Origin: DATFLS01 sp964413425
GTDB lineage: Bacteria; Fidelibacterota; JAANXI01
Assembly: GCA_964413425.1 (NCBI GenBank)
Contig: CAYPST010000083.1
Location: 1-18,201, forward strand
Direction of reading: 5' to 3'
Length of the DNA: 18,201 nt
The notes beneath the pieces were generated by a model. The model worked only from the letters and a program-made list of their open reading frames with translations. It had not been told where the DNA came from and did not search any database. Position 1 is the stretch's first letter. Every line of letters starts with the position of its first letter. The translations under genes were made by a program, and so were the position numbers. Shown here piece by piece: positions 7,573-14,340 of the stretch.

Positions 7573-7708
7573 CTTTTTGTCTTTATTATTTTCTTCTGTA
7601 TTCTTGAATTCTCCTTGTATTTTTGACTTCTTGTCTTCCCGAATTCTTGAGTTCTCGTATTTTTGAACTTTTGAGTTTTTGAACTTTTGAGTTTTTGTGT
7701 TCTTGACA
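7573..7708. repeat. Degenerate 8-base tandem array
   Basis: From 7621 to 7708 eleven units follow each other in exact 8-base register (starts at 7621, 7629, 7637 and so on to 7701). The consensus is T-T/C-T-T-G-A-A/G-C/T; the best units are TTTTGAAC and TTTTGAGT, which alternate at 7661-7692. Poorer units, with one 3-base phase slip, extend left to about 7573. The strand bias is extreme: almost no A-tracts on + and almost no T-tracts on -. Three overlapping - strand open frames here are Lys/Ser/Gln-rich products of the repeat, not genes. The last unit supplies the -35 box of the promoter listed next. Confidence 0.85.
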
Positions 7709-7731
7709 AAACACTGTTTTGTCTGTAGCAT
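7703..7731 (+). promoter_or_regulatory. Promoter with 8-base-arm dyad, nfeD-like gene
   Basis: TTGACA (7703-7708), exactly 17 bases, then TAGCAT (7726-7731) make a good sigma-70-type promoter for the NfeD gene. A perfect dyad, GACAAAAC (7705-7712) and GTTTTGTC (7716-7723) around ACT, overlaps the -35 box and spacer. That position fits a repressor operator. There is no T run after it, so it is not a terminator. The predicted RNA start near 7738 gives only a very short leader if translation begins at 7745. Confidence 0.55.
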
Positions 7732-7744
7732 CTCTGTGAATGAT

Positions 7745-8236
7745 ATGGTCCGCAAACATGAAGAAATGAAGCCTCCACCCGCAACTCCCCCCCTGACACC
7801 CCGTATTCTGCTCCGGTACACCCTCCTGCAGCTGCCCGGATTCGTGCTGCTTGCGCTCATTCTTTTCCTGTTTCACTCATGGTTTAATATCCCTGTTCGA
7901 GCAGTACTTATCGTGTTGGGACTGTGGGTTGCAAAGGATATCATCCTTTTCCCCTTTGTCTGGCGGTCCTATATTCCCCAGGAATTCAGTCCCCTGAAGG
8001 CACTGATCGGATTGCAGGGCGTCGCTGTCGAAAGTCTGAATCCCTCAGGTTATATTCAACTCCGCAGTGAGCTGTGGTCAGCGAGAATCGCAAGGGGATA
8101 TCCAAATGTGCGTACGGGTGAAAGAGTCCGGGTAAAGGACGTGGAGGGCCTGACACTCATTGTGGTTCCCAATCCGAAGACGCGGGAGAAAGCAAGCATA
8201 CGGGCCACTTCAAGAGATCCGGCAAAGAACAACTGA
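7745..8236 (+). CDS. Short NfeD-family membrane protein
   Basis: This 163-residue protein has two membrane helices (about 27-45 and 50-71) and a C-terminal OB-fold of the NfeD type (about 83-142, with the G-x-A-x-E-S-L-x-P-S-G-Y pattern at 92-103). It is the short, protease-less form. NfeD proteins usually work with a stomatin/SPFH partner in membrane organisation, but no such gene is in the window. The open frame extends upstream to a GTG at 7697, but that would read through the 8-base repeat and the promoter, so I prefer ATG 7745; ATG 7766 is a reasonable alternative and gives a longer leader. Neither has a clear ribosome site. The gene converges on the zinc dehydrogenase gene 24 bases away, with no obvious terminator between them. 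Confidence 0.83.
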   Translation: MVRKHEEMKPPPATPPLTPRILLRYTLLQLPGFVLLALILFLFHSWFNIPVRAVLIVLGLWVAKDIILFPFVWRSYIPQEFSPLKALIGLQGVAVESLNPSGYIQLRSELWSARIARGYPNVRTGERVRVKDVEGLTLIVVPNPKTREKASIRATSRDPAKNN

Positions 8237-8260
8237 TTCATACTTACACTCCTGTACTTT

Positions 8261-9283
8261 CTACTCCTCAAAACTCACCTGGATTTTTGTATATGCCTGG
8301 GGAGCATCACTCCAGCCTTGCAGAGACTCGACCGCTTGTGAAAGCGGAACAGTAGCACTCAGAACTTTTTCCACGGGAAATTGTCCGGACCGGAGAATCT
8401 CCATCACCCGGTGGAAATCATCCCGCGTTGCATTGCGGGAACCCCGGATATCCAGTTCCTTTTTCACAAAAAACTGGGTGTCATACTCCACCGGATCTCT
8501 GGTATAACCGATGTAAATCACCCTGCCGGCAAAGGCGACTTCATCAACTGCAGCTCTGAACGTCTGCGGCGAACCCACCGCCTCAATCATCACCTCCGGC
8601 CCGTGGTCGTTAGTGAGCTCATTCAGCGCACCCGACAGGTTCTCCCGTTCTGAATTAATGATATGCGTTGCCCCACACTGTCTGGCTATCTCAAGCTTAT
8701 TGTCATCAATATCGATGGCCACGACAGTTGCTCCGGTGAACCCGGCGCCTGAGATCGCACTCAAGCCAACCACACCGCAACCGAAAATCCCGACAGTATC
8801 ATCCGAGGTGATGGCGCCTCGATCCACTGCATGCATCCCAATAGATAATGGCTCCACCAGCGCCAGTTCAGCAGGGGAGAATTCTTCCGAGGGAATCAGG
8901 CTTTGCCATGAGACGGGAAAGAACTCCTGCAGTGCTCCATCCCGCTGGACACCCAAAGTTTCGTTGTATCGACAGCAATTGGTCCTGCCTCGCCGGCACG
9001 CCGCACACGTACCACAGCTGCTGTACGGATAGACTATCACTGCCATTCCTTCCCGGATATCAGACGGCACCTGAGAGGTAATTTGCTCGACGATAGCACT
9101 GATTTCATGTCCCGGAATCCGCGGATACTTCACCAGCGGGTTCTTCCCGTTGAATGTGCTCAGGTCGGTACCGCACAAGCCAATCCGTGTAATCCGAAGG
9201 AGTACCTCCCCCTCTCCCGGTGAGGGAATGTCTCTGTCCATAAGGATCGCGCGATGCGGTTCCTCAATAACAAATGACTTCAT
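8261..9283 (-). CDS. Zinc-dependent dehydrogenase, L-galactonate 5-dehydrogenase-like
   Basis: This 340-residue protein is a medium-chain zinc alcohol dehydrogenase. Catalytic zinc residues are C37, H59, E60 and E144; structural zinc cysteines are C90, C93, C96 and C104. The Rossmann motif GCGVVG (168-173) is followed by D191 at the end of the second strand, indicating NAD preference. The segments GRTNCC (99-104) and GSRNAT-x2-DF (281-290) closely recall E. coli YjjN/LgoD, which oxidises L-galactonate to D-tagaturonate. With a fucosidase and a fucose/galactose dehydrogenase upstream on the same strand, a substrate such as L-fuconate or L-galactonate is likely, but the exact reaction is inferred. 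The start has a clear ribosome site (GAAAGGAG, 5 bases before ATG). It lies 435 bases after the AKR gene and so may have its own promoter. Confidence 0.93.
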   Translation of the reverse strand: MKSFVIEEPHRAILMDRDIPSPGEGEVLLRITRIGLCGTDLSTFNGKNPLVKYPRIPGHEISAIVEQITSQVPSDIREGMAVIVYPYSSCGTCAACRRGRTNCCRYNETLGVQRDGALQEFFPVSWQSLIPSEEFSPAELALVEPLSIGMHAVDRGAITSDDTVGIFGCGVVGLSAISGAGFTGATVVAIDIDDNKLEIARQCGATHIINSERENLSGALNELTNDHGPEVMIEAVGSPQTFRAAVDEVAFAGRVIYIGYTRDPVEYDTQFFVKKELDIRGSRNATRDDFHRVMEILRSGQFPVEKVLSATVPLSQAVESLQGWSDAPQAYTKIQVSFEE

Positions 9284-9452
9284 TCATGCTCCTTTCAAAA
9301 ACTCTGAACGCGTGTGAAAGAGAAATCGACATACCGAAAGACCTCATCGCTGTTTCCGATGCATAGATATAAGAGCGTTTAAAATAACACAGAAACGACA
9401 GAATATGCTGGAATGGTCATATAGGCAGTTGGCAGTTGGCAGCCCCGATACT

Positions 9453-9548
9453 GAAACTTTTTCGAAATCACATTCGCCCCGGCGAATCGAAAGTTTCAAA
9501 TTCCCGGCATACCGGGACAGGCTGGAGTCCCGATTTGTCGGAAGGGAC
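9453..9548. repeat. REP-like palindrome cluster
   Basis: Three stem-loops lie within 96 bases: the nested structure 9453-9497 (GAAACTTT...AAGTTTC outer arms, 7-base GC-rich inner arms), the 6-base-stem hairpin 9502-9517, and GTCCC/GGGAC at 9527-9548. Dense, GC-rich, non-coding palindromes between genes resemble REP/BIME-type elements. The TCCCG/CGGGA arms resemble those at 10861-10871 and at the window start. Confidence 0.55.
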
Positions 9549-9647
9549 GTTATCGGCATAGGCAATGAATGAAGTTGAATATCGGGTTTCAAATGATCAG
9601 TGTCTTTCAGTATGTTTCGGTGCTTCATGTAGTTGTTATTTTTTCGC

Positions 9648-9690
9648 GGTCGTGGCGACCTTTGAGCCAGAGGCTCTCCTCCGGAGCGAT
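9648..9690. repeat. Double hairpin resembling the 10.9-kb repeat
   Basis: GGTCG-TGG-CGACC and GAGCC-AGA-GGCTC are followed by CTCCGGAG. Read on +, the segment 9660-9690 lines up with 10876-10912 (CTTTG, GCC/GGC arms, then CTCC-TTC-GGAG and GCAT), suggesting two diverged copies of one family. The match is short and gapped. Confidence 0.4.
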
Positions 9691-9718
9691 TTTCAATAGA
9701 CTCAGATATACAGACACC

Positions 9719-10687
9719 TTACCCCGATTCGGCCTGAACCGATCCCGGATCGTTGTTCTCCGGAAGTCCCGATATCCAGTTCATAGCTTTTACCGGTTCG
9801 AAAATTTCGAGCACCTGCTCCAGCAGTTCCTTATCGGGAGTAGTCCCAACAGCCTTCAGATTTTTTTCCACATGTCGAACCTTGCTCATGCCGACCAAAG
9901 TTGTCGCCACCTGCTGATGACTGAGTGCAAATTGCATGGCCAGATCCGCGATATCCACCCCTTGTGATTTACACCACGCTGCCGCTTCCCGAGCTTTTTC
10001 CCTGACTTCAGCAGGCGCCGGGTGCCAGTCGGGAGCGCCTTTCTGTGTCAGAAGCCGCATGTGGAGTGGCGAAGCATTAATCAGACCAATGTCGTGCTCT
10101 CTGGCGAATCCGGTCAATACATCATCCATGGTAGTATTCATCAGATTGTAATGAGAATAAGTCAGGATAGTATCCACGGATGATTCGGCGGCGATCGTTT
10201 TTAAGATATGCAGAGGATACCCCGTCACACCGATAAACCCGATCTTTCCCTGTCCCCGAAGTTCTTCCATGGCAGGGATGGTTTCATTGATGATTTGATC
10301 CGGATTTCCGAATTCGACGTCATGCACCTGGAATACATCGATATAATCTGTGCGAAGCCGGAACAGGCTTTCGTCTGCCGACTGCATAATCCGCTGGGCA
10401 GAGAAATCAAACCCGTCAGGCAACTCCTTTCCGTATCGACCACACTTTGTCGCCAGGACAATCTCTTCCCGCTTCCCCTCCAGAAACTGCCCGAGTCGCT
10501 CCTCAGCCAGGGTCCGCCCGTAGTATGGAGAAACATCAAAATAATTGATCCCGTGGTCGATTGCATAGTGGACAGCGCGTTCACCCTCCGCGGGATCAAT
10601 GGTCCCGAATTCTGCGCCCAGGGGTGAGGCGCCGTATCCGAGAATTGATACCCTGAGGCCGGTCTTTCCCACTTCCTGATATTCCAT
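9719..10687 (-). CDS. Aldo-keto reductase, L-fucose / L-galactose dehydrogenase type
   Basis: This 322-residue TIM-barrel oxidoreductase closely resembles plant L-galactose dehydrogenase and bacterial L-fucose dehydrogenases of the aldo-keto reductase family. They oxidise C1 of the sugar to a lactone with NAD(P)+; L-fucose is 6-deoxy-L-galactose. The catalytic tetrad is D51, Y56, K81, H122. Shared segments include GASPLG (19-24), SPYYG (53-57), ATKCGRY (79-85), GFDFSA (92-97) and GAPDWHPAP (217-225). The open frame extends 17 codons further upstream, but ATG 10687 has a strong ribosome site (GAAGGAGAT) and begins where family members begin, so I chose it. It lies downstream of the fucosidase gene on the same strand, 315 bases away, with its own candidate operator. 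It would act on the sugar released by that enzyme. Confidence 0.93.
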   Translation of the reverse strand: MEYQEVGKTGLRVSILGYGASPLGAEFGTIDPAEGERAVHYAIDHGINYFDVSPYYGRTLAEERLGQFLEGKREEIVLATKCGRYGKELPDGFDFSAQRIMQSADESLFRLRTDYIDVFQVHDVEFGNPDQIINETIPAMEELRGQGKIGFIGVTGYPLHILKTIAAESSVDTILTYSHYNLMNTTMDDVLTGFAREHDIGLINASPLHMRLLTQKGAPDWHPAPAEVREKAREAAAWCKSQGVDIADLAMQFALSHQQVATTLVGMSKVRHVEKNLKAVGTTPDKELLEQVLEIFEPVKAMNWISGLPENNDPGSVQAESG

Positions 10688-10812
10688 CTGATCTCCTTCA
10701 TTAGTGTTCATTTGCAGAGCCCGTTGTCCATAAAGCATGAGAGTGTTTGGAAAACAAGCTTCCGATACAACATGTTGAACCTGACTTCTGGTTATTATGC
10801 ATATAAGATAGA

Positions 10813-10828
10813 CGTCAAATGTATGACG
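10813..10828 (-). promoter_or_regulatory. Candidate operator CGTCA-N6-TGACG upstream of AKR gene
   Basis: Perfect 5-base inverted arms (10813-10817 and 10824-10828) lie about 130 bases upstream of the AKR start. On the - strand one arm is part of a TTGACG that could be a -35 box, followed by AT-rich sequence (TATGCATAATAA) with no ideal -10. A regulator site controlling sugar oxidation is plausible. Confidence 0.35.
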
Positions 10829-10860
10829 GTATATTAACAGATATGTTTTAAATTTTTTTG

Positions 10861-10945
10861 TCCCGAAGGGATCTCTTTGCCGAAGGCCTCGAAGAGACTC
10901 CTTCGGAGCATCCCTTCTGGGCGAAGCGTTTTCTAAACAGACTCA
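10861..10945. repeat. Palindromic intergenic repeat, copy A
   Basis: Nested hairpins occur in order: TCCC-GAA-GGGA (10861-10871); TCTCTT (10872-10877) with AAGAGA (10892-10897) enclosing GCC-GAA-GGC (10879-10887); CTCC-TTC-GGAG (10898-10908); and TCCCTTCTGGG (10911-10921), which can also pair with the first arm. The right end, 10919-10945, recurs inverted at 18175-18201 with one mismatch in 27. The first 13 bases resemble window positions 7-20. It is a dispersed element of this genome; no protein-coding capacity is seen. Confidence 0.85.
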
Positions 10946-11002
10946 AAGTATGATAATGTTTCTCTGCAGACGGCCGATATTCTGTGTACACAGCAGTCGT
11001 GA

Positions 11003-12496
11003 TCATTCAATTCCGTACCTCGGTAACTTATCCCCATATACGATTTTGAACGAAAAAGCATGTTCACACGGCCGTGATCCCGGAGTTTGAATTTGCAGCC
11101 CATTCCCGGTTTGGGTCCACTCCAGCTCTCCCCGGCTTCCAAGCATGGACACCGACTGAATCTGGGAAGCATCCAAATTTTTCAGGGATTCGATGGTAAT
11201 CTGATCGCCCGGCCAATCCAGGGCTATGGCGTACAGGACATTTCCTCTGGTAGTAAACCGAATATCTTGCGCTGTGTACTGGACCTCATCTCGCTCGCTG
11301 AATGCCCCGCCCTTCATCTGGGTAGGGCCTTCCCCGTATTTGTACCAGTGCCGGGTGCCGTAAATAGCCTCTCCGTTCACCTCCAGCCATTGTCCGATGC
11401 CAAGCAGCAACTTCTGCTGTTCCTGAGGAATGGTCCCATCCGGCCTGGGGGCTATATTTAACAAGGTATTTCCATTTTTACTCACCCGGTCCGCCAGGTT
11501 ATCAATGAGTGTATTCAACGGTTTATAGTCGGGATTGTCGATGTAGCACCAGGACCGATAATCAACAGAGGTATCGGTAATCCATTTTTCTTTCCGCAGC
11601 GAATCCAGGCGGCCGCGTTCCAGATCCAGAATGCCTGCACCGACCGGCAGATGATCGTGCTTGTAGGAGACGACCACTTCCTTGTCCCATTCCTCTGCCT
11701 TATTATAATAATACGACAGAAATTCCCGCTTATACGGTTCGAAGGTGGACTCTTGCCATCCGAAGTCAAACCAGATATAGTCCGGCTGATACTGATCAAT
11801 CACTTCGATGATTTTCCCCAGCCAATCCTCCAGAAATTCCCGCGATTCCGGAATGCCCGGAAAATGTGGCTGCCCGTATAAACCGGCATACCGGGGATCT
11901 CTGGCATCATATTGAAATGCCGGTTCATAATATTTCCAGTTGAATCCGTGATGAAAGGACGTGACAAATTTCAAACCTCTGCTCCGGGCGGCTTCCGCTA
12001 ATTCGCCAACCAGATCCCGTTTCGGGCCCATATCTTTCGCATCCCATTCGGTCAGATCGCTGTCCCACATTGCGAATCCGTCATGATGTTCCGCCACCGG
12101 CCCCGCATACCTGGCTCCGGCTTTCACAAAAAGATCCATCCATTCACCGGCATCAAAGTTCTCAGCGGTGAACTGGGGGATAAAATCCTTATATCCAAAC
12201 TCCGACTGCGGCCCGTAGGTCTCAAGATGGTGCTGGAACACATCCGTTCCCTTCCGATACATGTTCCGGGGATACCATTCGTTGCCGTACGCCGGAACGG
12301 AATACACCCCCCAGTGCCAGTAAATACCAAATTTGGCATCTTCGAACCACTCCGGGGTCGGATGCTGAATAATCGATTGCCAGGTGGGTTCGTATGCCTT
12401 CTTCTTTGCCTCCGCGAACGTGTGCTGAGGCCGGACGCCCATGAGTAAAACCACCCATACCAGCAATAGGATTCCGGACCTTGGTTGTCTATTCAT
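11003..12496 (-). CDS. GH29 alpha-L-fucosidase, secreted
   Basis: This 497-residue glycoside hydrolase releases alpha-linked L-fucose from oligo- or polysaccharides, with retention of configuration. A signal peptide (about 1-30, ending TFAEA) sends it to the periplasm or outside. The catalytic barrel spans about 38-385. Marker segments are FGIYWHWG (56-63), EHHDGF (136-141), WFDF (242-245) with nucleophile D244, DLERG (291-295) with E293 a possible acid/base, and NGNTLLNIAPRPDG (341-354). A C-terminal beta-sandwich covers about 385-497. The frame continues 11 codons upstream, but ATG 12496 has the strong ribosome site AAAGGAG and starts the signal peptide directly, so I chose it. It follows the sulfatase gene by 37 bases, so the two are co-transcribed and likely act on the same sulfated, fucose-containing glycan. 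L-galactose-containing chains are an alternative substrate. Confidence 0.96.
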   Translation of the reverse strand: MNRQPRSGILLLVWVVLLMGVRPQHTFAEAKKKAYEPTWQSIIQHPTPEWFEDAKFGIYWHWGVYSVPAYGNEWYPRNMYRKGTDVFQHHLETYGPQSEFGYKDFIPQFTAENFDAGEWMDLFVKAGARYAGPVAEHHDGFAMWDSDLTEWDAKDMGPKRDLVGELAEAARSRGLKFVTSFHHGFNWKYYEPAFQYDARDPRYAGLYGQPHFPGIPESREFLEDWLGKIIEVIDQYQPDYIWFDFGWQESTFEPYKREFLSYYYNKAEEWDKEVVVSYKHDHLPVGAGILDLERGRLDSLRKEKWITDTSVDYRSWCYIDNPDYKPLNTLIDNLADRVSKNGNTLLNIAPRPDGTIPQEQQKLLLGIGQWLEVNGEAIYGTRHWYKYGEGPTQMKGGAFSERDEVQYTAQDIRFTTRGNVLYAIALDWPGDQITIESLKNLDASQIQSVSMLGSRGELEWTQTGNGLQIQTPGSRPCEHAFSFKIVYGDKLPRYGIE

Positions 12497-12533
12497 CCCT
12501 CGCTCCTTTCTTGGCAAATAAAATTCCAATGAG

Positions 12534-13958
12534 TTAATGAATCGAAAGTGTATCCCCCACTGCTTTCTGTAACACCCTCAGTTCCTGCTTCAGATGCCCC
12601 ACCTTATCAGCATACTTTTCCTGCTTTGCCAGGTTATACAGTTCATAGGGATCGTCCCGGAGATTGAACAGAAGCACTTCATCGATTTCGGGATAATATA
12701 TCAGCTTATATTTCCCCTTCCGAATCATCCGCTGCAGATCGATATAGCCGCCGTAAATGGCCCGGTAATTCTGTGCCCGCTCACCTCGGACAAGCGGCAG
12801 TAAACTCCTGAATTGCACGTAATCCGGCTTCCGGATACCGGCCAGCTCCAGTGTTGTCGGCATGATATCCTGCAGATAGACCGGAGTGTTGATACGCAAA
12901 TTCTGCGGGATATCCGGACCGGAGACCATAAGGGGAGCCCGCACACTGTGATCGAACATATTCTGCTTCCCCATCAACCCGTGATGCCCGACTGCCAGCC
13001 CGTGATCTGCGGTGAAGAAAATGTAGGTGTTATCCGCCTTCCCGGAGTGCTCCAGAGCCTCCAGGATTCGCCCGATCTGAGCGTCCATATGGGAAATGAT
13101 GGCGTAATATTCCTGCCGATGCACCCGCACGGCATATTTGGTCCGCGGAAACGGCGCCAGCCGCTCATCCCGCAGATCTTCACCGCAGCCGATAAAATCT
13201 TTGTAGGGATATTCTGGCACATAGTTCACCGGAATATCGATTTCATCCGGAGGGTACATATCAACATATTCTCTGGGAGATTGCCGCGGATCATGCGGGG
13301 CATTGAAGGCCAGGTACTTAAAGAACGGATTCTCTCTGCCGGCGGCCTGCTGCAAAAAATCCGTGGCATCATCGCCCAGCACCTCGCTCCAGTGTTTGCC
13401 CCCATCCCAGTACCCCCCATACTCTTTATCCCAGGGATTCCAGGGGTCCGGCTCGCCTTCGATGGGACGGTTGTAGCCCTCCTCGGTCTGGTTCGGCATG
13501 CCCGGACGGATATGCCGGGTCGTCCCAAACACTTCTTCCGCGTTCACCTGGACATGCCATTTTCCGCTCATGTAGGTATCATATCCCGACCTCTCCAGCA
13601 ACTGTGGCCAGAGCCGTCCGGCCTCCCGTTCCTGTTCCAGGTGCGGTTCAATATTCTTTGCATGCCAGAGAAACCGGCCGGTGACCAGCATGGTCCGGCT
13701 GGCCACACAGACCGCCCCGTGCCACGCGCCCTGGTTAAAGGCATGGGTAAACGTCACTCCGCTTCGCACCAGTCCATCCAGATTCGGAGTCCGGACTTCA
13801 CTGCCGAAGGCGCTGAGTGCTTCGTAGCATTGATCATCGGCAAACAGAAAGAGGATATTCGGCTTGCGCGCTGCCTGAAAAGTGAGTGCAGACCAGGGAG
13901 CGAACAGCAACATCCCGGCGGCGATGCCGGTCTTCTTCAGAAAGGTCCGTCGGTTCAT
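12534..13958 (-). CDS. Type I sulfatase with Tat signal (S1 family)
   Basis: This 474-residue enzyme hydrolyses sulfate esters on sugars. The N-terminus has a twin-arginine motif (NRRTFLK, 2-8). Metal-site residues include D41, D42, D318 and H319; active-site residues include R88, K133, H135, H222 and K331. The maturation motif is CVASR (84-88): C84 should become formylglycine, but Ala replaces the usual Pro (CxAxR instead of CxPxR), a variant known in some S1 subfamilies. No maturation enzyme gene (FGE or anSME) is in the window. The length and the C-terminal LFNLRDDPYELYNL segment (430-443) are typical of the family. A GAGG ribosome site precedes the start. It is the first gene of an operon with the fucosidase, so a sulfated fucan or fucosylated glycan is the likely substrate. 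Position specificity cannot be read from sequence. Confidence 0.96.
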   Translation of the reverse strand: MNRRTFLKKTGIAAGMLLFAPWSALTFQAARKPNILFLFADDQCYEALSAFGSEVRTPNLDGLVRSGVTFTHAFNQGAWHGAVCVASRTMLVTGRFLWHAKNIEPHLEQEREAGRLWPQLLERSGYDTYMSGKWHVQVNAEEVFGTTRHIRPGMPNQTEEGYNRPIEGEPDPWNPWDKEYGGYWDGGKHWSEVLGDDATDFLQQAAGRENPFFKYLAFNAPHDPRQSPREYVDMYPPDEIDIPVNYVPEYPYKDFIGCGEDLRDERLAPFPRTKYAVRVHRQEYYAIISHMDAQIGRILEALEHSGKADNTYIFFTADHGLAVGHHGLMGKQNMFDHSVRAPLMVSGPDIPQNLRINTPVYLQDIMPTTLELAGIRKPDYVQFRSLLPLVRGERAQNYRAIYGGYIDLQRMIRKGKYKLIYYPEIDEVLLFNLRDDPYELYNLAKQEKYADKVGHLKQELRVLQKAVGDTLSIH

Positions 13959-14004
13959 AGTAGTAATTCCTCACACATATCTCATAGTTCGAACATCTCA
14001 ATCG

Positions 14005-14024
14005 AAGATATCTTTATCCGATAA
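14005..14024. promoter_or_regulatory. Adjacent palindromes in sulfatase leader
   Basis: AAGATATCTT (14005-14014) and TTATC-C-GATAA (14014-14024) are perfect palindromes sharing one base, about 50-65 bases upstream of the sulfatase start. They may be a regulator site or leader structure; they are AT-rich and could be chance. Confidence 0.3.
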
Positions 14025-14044
14025 CTGAAGTGATTGACAGAAGG

Positions 14045-14072
14045 CTGCTAACATGTATGGTTAATATGTCAA
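14045..14072 (-). promoter_or_regulatory. Candidate promoter/operator of sulfatase-fucosidase operon
   Basis: On the - strand a perfect TTGACA (14067-14072) is followed after 16 bases by TAGCAG (14045-14050, 3 of 6 matches). In the spacer a dyad TAAC-N7-GTTA (14049-14063) overlaps the -10 region, a usual place for a repressor such as a sugar-responsive LacI or GntR protein. No such regulator is encoded here. The leader would be about 80 bases. Confidence 0.38.
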
Positions 14073-14182
14073 GCCCCCGCATCAATATCAAGGCATCTTT
14101 ACCGGACAGACTCCCTTCACACATATGTATTCCTTAGGGATTCCTTCGATCGCAGATCAACCGAAACCCGCGGATTTACCAT

Positions 14183-14211
14183 TTGATTTAGGAGATTCTG
14201 ACGCCTATATT
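14183..14211 (+). promoter_or_regulatory. tRNA-Ala promoter
   Basis: TTGATT (14183-14188), exactly 17 bases, then TATATT (14206-14211) match the sigma-70 consensus at 4 and 5 of 6 positions. The expected RNA start near 14218 is about 13 bases before the mature tRNA, leaving a short 5' leader for RNase P. Confidence 0.68.
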
Positions 14212-14230
14212 TTGATCACATCGAAGACAT

Positions 14231-14303
14231 GGGGCTGTAGCTCAGCTGGGAGAGCGCCAGAATCGCACTCTGGAGGTCGTGGGTTCGACTCCCATCAGCT
14301 CCA
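14231..14303 (+). tRNA. tRNA-Ala (anticodon CGC)
   Basis: These 73 bases fold as a complete cloverleaf: acceptor GGGGCTG/CAGCTCC, D arm GCTC/GAGC with an 8-base loop, anticodon stem CCAGA/TCTGG with loop ATCGCAC, 5-base variable loop, T arm GTGGG/CCCAT with TTCGACT loop, and discriminator A. The anticodon CGC (14264-14266) reads the alanine codon GCG. The 3' CCA is not encoded. CGC-type alanine tRNAs are optional in bacteria because the TGC type can read GCG by wobble. It is a single gene with its own promoter and terminator. Confidence 0.98.
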
Positions 14304-14308
14304 CTCTG

Positions 14309-14340
14309 AGCGCCGGATCGATACGGCGCTTTTCTTCTTT
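14309..14340 (+). terminator. Rho-independent terminator after tRNA-Ala
   Basis: AGCGCCG (14309-14315) and CGGCGCT (14324-14330) form a 7-base GC-rich stem with an 8-base loop, followed by TTTTCTTCTTT. It begins 5 bases after the tRNA end. Confidence 0.85.

Larger units (their letters stand above)
9284..9718. other. Intergenic region with clustered palindromes
   Basis: No gene is supported in this 435-base gap. It contains a 7-base direct repeat (GGCAGTT, nearly three copies, 9424-9442), a long imperfect inverted repeat (9453-9497) with a perfect core ATTCGCC-CC-GGCGAAT (9472-9487), a hairpin TCCCGG-CATA-CCGGGA (9502-9517), GTCCC/GGGAC arms (9527-9531, 9544-9548), a hairpin GGTCG-TGG-CGACC (9648-9660), GAGCC-AGA-GGCTC (9664-9676) and CTCCGGAG (9679-9686). 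None has a T run on the - strand, so these are repeat-like elements rather than standard terminators. Confidence 0.65.
10688..11002. other. Intergenic region: AKR leader plus palindromic repeat
   Basis: This gap holds the AT-rich leader of the AKR gene (10739-10860, with the dyad listed below), the palindromic repeat 10861-10945, and a perfect 12-base palindrome CTGTGTACACAG (10982-10993) just past the fucosidase stop. No gene is supported. Confidence 0.6.

Noticed and set aside
7495..7876. Three overlapping Lys/Gln/Ser-rich - strand frames
   Set aside because: They arise from the 8-base repeat and lie across the nfeD promoter and start; low complexity only.
9648..9676. Rho-independent terminator for the AKR gene
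   Set aside because: The hairpins are followed on the - strand by an A-rich, not T-rich, tract.
12813..14024. Long (403-codon) + strand open frame
   Set aside because: Exactly antisense to the sulfatase, whose motifs are unmistakable; the His/Pro/Ile/Arg-rich product is a shadow.
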